Of a DNA stretch of 13,638 bases, positions 7,441 through 12,535 are shown one piece after another. Positions within the stretch are counted from its first letter, which is position 1; each line of letters starts with the position of its first letter. A model generated the notes under the pieces. It was not told where the DNA came from, searched no databases, and saw nothing but the letters and a program-made list of their open reading frames with translations. Source of the DNA: Chloroflexota bacterium (GTDB taxonomy: Bacteria; Chloroflexota; Dehalococcoidia; Lucifugimonadales; Australimonadaceae); assembly GCA_022574265.1 (NCBI GenBank), contig JACZSI010000034.1:1-13638 (forward strand), read 5' to 3'. Position numbers and translations under genes: made by a program.

Positions 7441-7677
7441 CTATCTCCCGTGGATCGCGTGCCAGGTCGCCCAGATCGCGTCAACGTGTCTAGCGTAGGC
7501 GTCGAGGATGTCGCGGGCGTCACCCGGCGGCGGCTCGTCCATGTACGTCCCGCCGAGTAGCTCGATCCTGCAAGCGTCTTCTTTGCCGACCCAAACGTGG
7601 ACGTGCGGCGGCTCGAAAGCGTTTTCCCGCGTGTTGACGACGAACCGGTATCGCCCTTCGATCCTGACCGTCGGCAT
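7441..7677 (-). CDS. DUF4160 domain-containing protein, toxin-like partner
   Basis: From the ATG at 7677 the product is 78 residues, starting MPTVRIEGRYRF as DUF4160 proteins usually do. It carries the family's hallmark EPPHVHV (about residues 22-28) and a C-terminal WHAIHGR. A TTG at 7740 would add 21 residues. It lies at or upstream of the predicted transcription start and inside the operator-like palindrome, so the shorter form is preferred, although its Shine-Dalgarno is weak. The gene is followed after four bases by the DUF2442-HTH gene, the typical order of this pair. The activity of DUF4160 is not established. Toxin is a guess from gene order, small size and co-transcription with an HTH protein. 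Confidence 0.82.
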   Translation of the reverse strand: MPTVRIEGRYRFVVNTRENAFEPPHVHVWVGKEDACRIELLGGTYMDEPPPGDARDILDAYARHVDAIWATWHAIHGR

Positions 7678-7733
7678 CAGCCAGTCCGGCTGCCGTCGGC
7701 GCTGGCAGGCGATGCCGTTGACGTACCACGAAC

Positions 7734-7749
7734 GATACAATCATGTATC
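7734..7749. promoter_or_regulatory. Operator-like palindrome in the DUF4160/DUF2442-HTH promoter
   Basis: GATACA (7734-7739) and TGTATC (7744-7749) form a perfect 6-bp inverted repeat around a 4-base centre. This is the size and symmetry expected for a dimeric XRE-type repressor. It overlaps the predicted -10 region of the pair's promoter, so binding there would block transcription. The neighbouring DUF2442-HTH protein is the obvious candidate to bind it. Confidence 0.5.
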
Positions 7750-7767
7750 ATATGCGCTATAAGTCAA
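7740..7767 (-). promoter_or_regulatory. Predicted promoter of the DUF4160/DUF2442-HTH pair
   Basis: On the minus strand TTGACT (7767-7762) is followed by 16 bases and CATGAT (7745-7740). The area is markedly AT-richer than its surroundings. A second -10-like box, TATGAT, lies at 7752-7747 without a matching -35. Transcription would start near 7733, some 55 bases before the ATG at 7677. Confidence 0.45.
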
Positions 7768-7808
7768 GGGTGCTCATCCCGTGAGGCGGACCAGCTTCGG
7801 CAACCCTC

Positions 7809-8807
7809 CTACTCCTCGGCGAGCACCGGCGTGTGGACCTGGAGGTACGTCCCCGGGATCTGCTGCCAGCAGATGAAGCGCAGCGGCTCGGCGTTCGGGT
7901 TGCGCGTCTCGTGGCGCGAGCCTGCGGGGATGCACGTGAAATCGCCCGCGGTGACCTCGATCTCCTCGTCGTCGATGACCTCGACCCCGCGCCCCTCGAT
8001 GTAGTACCGCACCGCGTCGCCGGAGGTCTGCGGCAGACCGCGATCCGTCCCACCGGGCACGTGCTCCATGAACAGCTGGAATGAGTAGATGTCGAAGCCG
8101 AGCTCCGGCGAGATGATGTGGTGGCGTCCGGGGCCCCACTCCATGATCGGCGCGTCCTTCGCTCTCACCATCAGCCGTTTCTGCTCGCGGCGGCGCTGGA
8201 TCTCCATGGCGACGTGGCCGAAGGTCATCTGCTCCTCGAGGTAGCGCAGGTAGAGCGGCCACGGCTCGAGCTTCGCCAGCTCGCCGAGCGATAGGTCCTT
8301 GACCTCGGGCGGCTTCTGCGGCGCTTCGAGGTGCATGAACGGCGTGGGCACCTGCCGGTAGGTCCCGGGGAACTGCTGGGCCGCGAGGAAGACCAGCGGC
8401 TCGGGGTTCGGGTTCTCGGTGCCGTGCCAGACGTTGGCCGGCACGTGGCAGAAGTCGCCGGCGTGCACCTCGAAGCGCTCCTCGCCGATGAGCTCGAAGC
8501 CGGCGCCCTTGATGTAGTACTTGAGCGCGTCGCCGTGGGTGTGGTAGCGCTCGGAGCCGCCGGCGCGGCCGGAGGTGAACACGTGGAGGTTGTGGACGTT
8601 GAAGCCCATCTCCGGTCCGACGATCATGCGCTGGTCGGGCCCGGCGTTCGCGATGTCCGCCTCCTCGGCGGGCACGTGCAGCCGGTTCTGCTTGCGGCGC
8701 GCATCGAGGCCCTTCGCGGCCCGCCCGAAGGCGGCCTGCGTCTCCATGTAGCGTTCGTAGAGCTCCTCGGGGCTCAGCGCCGCCAGTTTCTCGTCCGCGG
8801 TCGTCAT
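7809..8807 (-). CDS. Bicupin-domain protein built from a tandem domain duplication
   Basis: The ATG at 8807 has AAGGAGAGAG upstream and gives 332 residues; the frame stays open to 8852 without better support. The protein is two copies of one unit, about residues 16-160 and 185-330, offset by 171 positions. Each copy has an RY-rich helical lead-in, a GPEMGF/SPELGF segment, GDALKYY/GDAVRYY, an AGDF strand, ENPNPEPL/RNPNAEPL and QFPGTY/QIPGTY. The first copy keeps an HTH metal motif (His89, His91) and His128. In the second copy the matching residues are Gln260 and Ser262, and only His299 remains. So at most one barrel is likely to bind metal in the usual way. Cupins of this type include dioxygenases and binding proteins; the reaction is unknown. 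The gene is divergent from the NMT1-like gene and next to the molybdenum hydroxylase/UbiD operon. Confidence 0.87.
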   Translation of the reverse strand: MTTADEKLAALSPEELYERYMETQAAFGRAAKGLDARRKQNRLHVPAEEADIANAGPDQRMIVGPEMGFNVHNLHVFTSGRAGGSERYHTHGDALKYYIKGAGFELIGEERFEVHAGDFCHVPANVWHGTENPNPEPLVFLAAQQFPGTYRQVPTPFMHLEAPQKPPEVKDLSLGELAKLEPWPLYLRYLEEQMTFGHVAMEIQRRREQKRLMVRAKDAPIMEWGPGRHHIISPELGFDIYSFQLFMEHVPGGTDRGLPQTSGDAVRYYIEGRGVEVIDDEEIEVTAGDFTCIPAGSRHETRNPNAEPLRFICWQQIPGTYLQVHTPVLAEE

Positions 8808-8832
8808 GGTTCTCTCTCCTTGGACTACCCTG

Positions 8833-8863
8833 TCCTGCCCCACGGGCGCCATGCTGCCCCACG
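8833..8863. repeat. Two 12-bp direct repeats with 19-bp period
   Basis: TCCTGCCCCACG (8833-8844) and TGCTGCCCCACG (8852-8863) agree at 11 of 12 positions and repeat every 19 bases, in the leader of the bicupin gene. The second copy abuts the inverted-repeat element at 8865. They might be a regulator binding site or a by-product of the element's insertion. Confidence 0.35.
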
Positions 8864-8864
8864 C

Positions 8865-8970
8865 CTGTCATGCTGAGCGGAGCGAAGCATCTCGCAGCCC
8901 GTCCGCTGCTCCGCCATCCACGGACCGGGACGAGATCCTTCGACCGCCTGTGGCGGCCTCAGGATGACAG
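8865..8970. repeat. 106-bp MITE/REP-like inverted-repeat element
   Basis: The left end reads CTGTCATGCTGAG and the right end, on the other strand, CTGTCATCCTGAG. Inside these, GCGAAGCATCTCG (8882-8894) mirrors TCGAAGGATCTCG from the right arm (8931-8943). A smaller hairpin, CCGCC-TGT-GGCGG, lies in the right arm (8944-8956), and GTCCG/CGGAC arms (8901-8905 and 8921-8925) lie in the centre. This matches from memory a dispersed intergenic repeat of the type TGTCATTCTGAGCG...AAGAATCTC seen in many bacterial genomes. It has no coding capacity. It lies between the TATAAT promoter at 8996-9024 and the bicupin gene, so it would fold in that transcript's leader. Confidence 0.75.
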
Positions 8971-8995
8971 ACCGGCGCCCTGGAGCCTGGCGCGG

Positions 8996-9024
8996 ATTAT
9001 ACGTCGCCACTTGTTGACGGTCAG
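8996..9024 (-). promoter_or_regulatory. Predicted promoter reading towards the bicupin gene
   Basis: On the minus strand CTGACC (9024-9019), a 17-base spacer and a perfect TATAAT (9001-8996) form a promoter-like pair. It would give the bicupin gene at 8807 a leader of about 180 bases containing the whole 106-bp inverted-repeat element. No better promoter is visible closer to the gene. Confidence 0.5.
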
Positions 9025-9041
9025 GGGTACGCGTGTACCAT
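9014..9041 (+). promoter_or_regulatory. Predicted promoter of the NMT1-like gene
   Basis: TTGACG (9014-9019), a 16-base spacer and TACCAT (9036-9041) form a plausible promoter. Transcription would start near 9048, about 25 bases before the ATG at 9073, which rules against the in-frame ATG at 9040. Its -35 box abuts and shares a base with the -35 of the divergent promoter. Confidence 0.5.
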
Positions 9042-9072
9042 GCAGCGAAGCACACGCTTGGAGATGATAGCG

Positions 9073-9996
9073 ATGGCGAAGCAGCTGAAGCTCGAAACCA
9101 CCGCGCCCTTCCAAGGGCTACCGGAGCTCGTCGCCCAGGACGAGGGGCTTTTCGCCGCCGAGGGGCTCGACATCGAGTTCGTGCGGCGCGGGGAGAATGC
9201 GCCCACCAAGGTCGACCGCAGCATGACCGATCCCGAGATGGCCAACTCGTTCGCCAGCCACGGCAGCTCGGCCGAGCAGGGCGGCGCCGCCATGTTCAAC
9301 GCGTGCGAGTGGGGCAACTACCGCCGCGTCGAGGACTCCCAAACAGACAGCAAGCAGGTCGGACGGCGAGCCATCATCGCCTTCGGCGCACTGATGGTGG
9401 CCCCCGACTCCGATGTCTACACGCCGCAGCAGATGGCCAACAAGCTCGTCGGCGTGCCGTACTTCGCCGGCACGCACTACCTGGCCCTGCTCATGCTCGA
9501 GGGCTTCCTGCCCCGCGACGCCATCAAGACCTGCCTCGCGCCGAACGGCTCGCGTCTGCGCTTCGAGGCGCTGATGAACCACGAGATCGACGCGACGACG
9601 CTGACCGAGCCCTACATCACCGTCGCCGAGCGGGCCGGCTGCCGCATGATCCTCGCGGCGCCGTACCACGGCACGGAGGTCGCGAGCGAGGAGATGGACG
9701 GCGAGACGTACGCGTCCTTCAATCGTGCGGTGCGCGAGGCGGTCCGCCGCATCAACGCCGACAAGACCAAGTACCTCCAGTACTTCATCGACTACCACAA
9801 GTCCGACCCGGCCGTGGCGGCGCTGACCGTCGCCGACCTCAACCCCTCGCGGTTGCAGGTCGTCGACCCGGCGCCGATACCGGCCGACGAGCTCAACCGC
9901 ACGTACAACTGGATGTGCAGCTGGGGCATGCTCAAGAGCGTCGCAGTCACAGACCTGGTGGACGACCAGCGCCAGCTGGCCGCGCACGCTTCCTAG
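9073..9996 (+). CDS. NMT1/THI5-like substrate-binding protein without signal peptide
   Basis: The 307-residue protein starts at an ATG at 9073 with GGAG nine bases upstream; in-frame ATGs at 9040 and 9064 lack support. The opening, with GLPELVAQDEGLFAAEGLDI at about residues 15-34, is typical of NMT1/THI5 and SsuA-like periplasmic-binding folds. A second lobe follows, around NKLVGVPYFAGTHYLALLML, as does an ATTLTEPYITVAE segment. These proteins normally bind a small molecule for an ABC importer, or make the thiamin pyrimidine in fungi. Here there is no hydrophobic signal sequence and no lipoprotein Cys, and no permease or ATPase lies in the window, so it appears cytoplasmic. It may be a ligand-binding or enzymatic relative. 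It is divergent from the bicupin gene and convergent with the ubiD-like operon. Confidence 0.82.
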   Translation: MAKQLKLETTAPFQGLPELVAQDEGLFAAEGLDIEFVRRGENAPTKVDRSMTDPEMANSFASHGSSAEQGGAAMFNACEWGNYRRVEDSQTDSKQVGRRAIIAFGALMVAPDSDVYTPQQMANKLVGVPYFAGTHYLALLMLEGFLPRDAIKTCLAPNGSRLRFEALMNHEIDATTLTEPYITVAERAGCRMILAAPYHGTEVASEEMDGETYASFNRAVREAVRRINADKTKYLQYFIDYHKSDPAVAALTVADLNPSRLQVVDPAPIPADELNRTYNWMCSWGMLKSVAVTDLVDDQRQLAAHAS

Positions 9997-10014
9997 CGCC
10001 AGCTCGATAGAGCC

Positions 10015-10046
10015 GAAGGGCCGTCCGAAACATCGGACGGCCCTTC
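10015..10046. terminator. Strong hairpin, likely bidirectional terminator
   Basis: GAAGGGCCGTCCG (10015-10027) and CGGACGGCCCTTC (10034-10046) form a perfect 13-bp stem with a 6-base loop. It sits between the ends of two convergent genes, the NMT1-like gene (stop at 9996) and the UbiD-like gene (stop at 10080), where a shared terminator is expected. There is no T-run on either side, so termination may not be purely intrinsic. Confidence 0.7.
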
Positions 10047-10079
10047 ACGTGAGGCGTGTCCCGGTTGGCGGAGAGCCGG

Positions 10080-11555
10080 CTACCGCGCCGCGGTCGCCGC
10101 TCCGTCCTTCGCCTTCCCGTCGGCGCCGAACAGGTCCGGCCACCGCGACCGTAGCCGTGCAGCGTCCTCGTCGCTCGTCCGCACGACCTCGGGGAAGGTC
10201 GAGAGGCGGTCGTATGGGCGGCAGGCGTCGATGATCATGCGGTTGTTGTAGTAGCCCTCGCCCTCGCCCTGGCCTGCATACGCCATCGGGTCGAGCGACG
10301 TGCTCCAGCAGCGCTTCATCACGTCGATGTCGTCGATCACGTCGGTGCGCGTGCACATCGCCCACAGCACCTCGTTCGTATCGGTCGGGTCGATGTCGTC
10401 GTCGACCACGACCACGAACCGGTTGGCGTACGCGCCCGCGTGGCAGCTCGCCGTCGCCATGCCCACCTGCTTGGAGTGGCCGGGGTAGGCTTGCTTGATC
10501 GAGACGATGTTGAACAGCCGCCCTCCGCCCGCCTCGTGCGACCACACGCCCGTGATGCCGGGCACGCCCGCGCGCTCCAGCTCGTTCCAGATCAGCGCCG
10601 AGCGCAGCGGGCTCCGGAAGTAGGTGTTGTCGTTCGGCGGCTTGCCTGGCAGGCAGGCCAGGATGATGGGGTTGTTCCGGTGCATCACCGACTGCACGCG
10701 GATGATGGGCATGTCCCGCTCGCCGCCCGCGTAGTAGCCGGCCCACTCGCCGAACGGCCCCTCGGCGTGCGTCTCGTCCGGGGGTATCTCGCCCTCGATG
10801 ACGAGCTCCGAGGTCGCTGGCACCGGGAGGCCGGTGAGCGGCGCGGTGACGAGCTTGATGGGCTCGCCGCGGATGCCGCCGGCGACGTCGTACTCGTTCA
10901 CGCCGTAGTCGACCTCGAGGCCGCCGAGCAGCAGCAGCAGCGGGTCGTGGCCGAAGGACACCGCGACCGGGCAGGCCTGCCCGCGGGCCCAGTACTTCTC
11001 GCGGATCATGCGCCCGTGCTTGCCCGGCGAGATCATGATGCCGAGCGTCTTCGCGTCGTGCACCTGGACGCGGTAGGTGCCCGCGTTGATCCAGCCGGTG
11101 TCGGGGTCCTTCATGATGACGATGTTGCCCGTGCCGAGGTAGGCGCCGCCGTCCTGGGCGTGCCAGACCGGCGCGGGGAAGCGCGTGACGTCGATCTCGC
11201 CGCCGGTCTGGCGGTTCTCGAGGACGGGGCCGTCCTCGACGAGCTGGGCGGGCTGCGGCTCGAAGGTCTTGAGCCGGTCGCGCCACTCGCGCACGATCTC
11301 TCGCCGGCTGCTGTCGACGGGCAGGTCCAGGCTCAGGCTGATGCGGGGCAGCGAGGTGAACACGTTGGCCAGCAGCTTGAAGCTGGGGTCGAGGCCCTTG
11401 ATCCGATCGAAGAGCAGCGCCGGCTTCTCCATGTCCTGCTGGTACATATCCACCAGCCCGCCGATCTCGTGGAGCGGGTCGGCGCCGCTCACGCGGGAGA
11501 GCTGGCCCATCTCGTCGATGCGCTCGATCCACTGGCGTAGGTCGTTTACGGGCAT
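10080..11555 (-). CDS. UbiD family decarboxylase (prenylated-FMN dependent)
   Basis: The 491-residue protein matches the UbiD family in length and along its whole sequence. The prenyl-FMN and metal-binding region reads INAGTYRVQVHD (residues 156-167, with Asn157 and Arg162). The catalytic segment follows as LVIEGEIPPDE (251-261) and EGPFGEWAGYY (265-275), the Glu-rich stretch that carries the family's acid-base residues. UbiD enzymes reversibly decarboxylate aromatic, heteroaromatic or unsaturated acids in the cytoplasm, using prenylated FMN made by a UbiX partner. No UbiX gene is in the window. The ATG has AGGAGAGAGACG directly upstream. It is the last gene of a coxL-coxS-coxG-ubiD-like run, 28 bases after the coxG-like stop. 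This suggests that the molybdenum hydroxylase and decarboxylase act on the same substrate. True ubiquinone biosynthesis is unlikely in this context. Confidence 0.93.
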   Translation of the reverse strand: MPVNDLRQWIERIDEMGQLSRVSGADPLHEIGGLVDMYQQDMEKPALLFDRIKGLDPSFKLLANVFTSLPRISLSLDLPVDSSRREIVREWRDRLKTFEPQPAQLVEDGPVLENRQTGGEIDVTRFPAPVWHAQDGGAYLGTGNIVIMKDPDTGWINAGTYRVQVHDAKTLGIMISPGKHGRMIREKYWARGQACPVAVSFGHDPLLLLLGGLEVDYGVNEYDVAGGIRGEPIKLVTAPLTGLPVPATSELVIEGEIPPDETHAEGPFGEWAGYYAGGERDMPIIRVQSVMHRNNPIILACLPGKPPNDNTYFRSPLRSALIWNELERAGVPGITGVWSHEAGGGRLFNIVSIKQAYPGHSKQVGMATASCHAGAYANRFVVVVDDDIDPTDTNEVLWAMCTRTDVIDDIDVMKRCWSTSLDPMAYAGQGEGEGYYNNRMIIDACRPYDRLSTFPEVVRTSDEDAARLRSRWPDLFGADGKAKDGAATAAR

Positions 11556-11583
11556 CGTCTCTCTCCTGTTCCCCGAACGCCGG

Positions 11584-12030
11584 CTAGCGGGCCAGCTCTT
11601 CGATGATCGCGCGCGTGAACTCGACGCGCATGTCCTCGGCCTTGCGCTTCACCACCGAGCTGCCGAGCGTCGCCATGCGTCCGTACAGGTTGAACTCCAT
11701 GGAGTACGAGATATCGGTCCCGCCTCCGTCGGCCGGGGCAAGCTCCAGCGCGATACGGTTCAGGCTCAGCCGGTTGCCGAACCGGTCGTGGCCGCCGCCC
11801 TTGACCACCACGCGCTTCTCCACCTCGTATTCCAGCACCTCGATGTCGAGGTCCATCGAGACCTTGAACGGGCCGACCTTCTGGGCGATGTGCGCGCGGT
11901 AGTGCCGATCGTCGATCGCCTCGACGCTCTCGCAGCCCGGCAGGAGCCCGGCGATGCGTGGCAGGTCCCAGAAAAGCGCCCATACCTTGGCGCTATCGGC
12001 GGGAACGGTGAACCGGTCGGTGAGCTCCAA
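11584..12030 (-). CDS. SRPBCC / CoxG family protein
   Basis: The 148-residue protein starts at TTG 12030. The in-frame TGA of the preceding gene is only one codon upstream, so no longer start is possible, and GGGAGG sits at a good distance inside that gene's end. The N-terminal part has the CoxG signature, a VWALFWDLPRIAGLLPGC stretch (about 16-33), followed by alternating strands and a C-terminal helix (about 120-148), as in the SRPBCC fold. CoxG-type proteins accompany molybdenum CO dehydrogenases and related hydroxylases. In the CO dehydrogenase system CoxG has been reported to bind quinone and help electrons reach the respiratory chain. This copy is shorter than typical CoxG and has no membrane anchor. 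It lies between coxS-like and ubiD-like genes in one transcript. Confidence 0.87.
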   Translation of the reverse strand: MELTDRFTVPADSAKVWALFWDLPRIAGLLPGCESVEAIDDRHYRAHIAQKVGPFKVSMDLDIEVLEYEVEKRVVVKGGGHDRFGNRLSLNRIALELAPADGGGTDISYSMEFNLYGRMATLGSSVVKRKAEDMRVEFTRAIIEELAR

Positions 12031-12033
12031 AGG

Positions 12034-12504
12034 TCAAGCCTCCCTGGACATGGTTTTCGCGGCCGCCTCGACGGAGGCGAGTATGCCCGCGTAGCCCGTG
12101 CAGCGGCAGATGTTGCCGCCCATGTACCGCACGATCTCATCGCGCGTGGGCTCCGGCACCTCGTCGAGCAGCGCCTTCGTGAGCAGCACCATACCAGGCG
12201 TGCAGTAGCCGCACTGGAAGCCGAAGTGGTCGATGAACGCCTGCTGGATCGGGTGGAGCACGCCGCCGTCCGCGAGCCCTTCGATCGTCGTGACCTCGGC
12301 GCCGTCGGCCTGCGCGGCCAGCAGCGAGCAGGAGCTGACGGCCGCGCCGTCGAGCAGCACCGTGCACGCGCCGCAGATGCCGCTGTGGCAGTACGCCTTC
12401 GTCCCCGTGAGGCCGAGGTCCTCGCGCACGAGCTCGAGCAGCGTCCGCGAGGGAGGGACCTCGCGCCGCTCGCGCTTGCCGTTGACCTTGAGATCGATCT
12501 TCAT
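12034..12504 (-). CDS. (2Fe-2S)-binding subunit of a molybdenum hydroxylase (CoxS-like)
   Basis: The 156-residue protein carries both iron-sulfur clusters of xanthine oxidase family small subunits. The plant-ferredoxin-type cluster uses Cys39, 44, 47 and 59 (CHSGICGACTV). The helical-domain cluster uses Cys98 and 101 (QCGYCTPGM) and Cys133 and 135 (CRCTGY). All eight ligands are present. It transfers electrons from the molybdenum centre of the large subunit. The ATG at 12504 lacks a clear Shine-Dalgarno and follows the large-subunit stop by 31 bases that include a hairpin, so translation may depend on coupling. The usual FAD subunit (CoxM) is not in the window. It may lie upstream of the large subunit, or electrons may leave by another route. 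Confidence 0.95.
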   Translation of the reverse strand: MKIDLKVNGKRERREVPPSRTLLELVREDLGLTGTKAYCHSGICGACTVLLDGAAVSSCSLLAAQADGAEVTTIEGLADGGVLHPIQQAFIDHFGFQCGYCTPGMVLLTKALLDEVPEPTRDEIVRYMGGNICRCTGYAGILASVEAAAKTMSREA

Positions 12505-12516
12505 GGTGTTCGCGGA

Positions 12517-12535
12517 GGGCGCACGCCGTGCGCCC
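12517..12535. repeat. Short REP-like hairpin between coxL-like and coxS-like genes
   Basis: GGGCGCAC (12517-12524) and GTGCGCCC (12528-12535) form a perfect 8-bp stem with a 3-base loop. The minus-strand reading GTAGGGGCGCACGGCGTGCG resembles short dispersed palindromes found between genes in many GC-rich genomes. It directly follows the large-subunit stop codon. Confidence 0.6.

Noticed and set aside
7678..7740. TTG start extending DUF4160 by 21 residues
   Set aside because: It lies inside the promoter/operator region at or before the predicted transcription start, and DUF4160 proteins typically start at MPTV.
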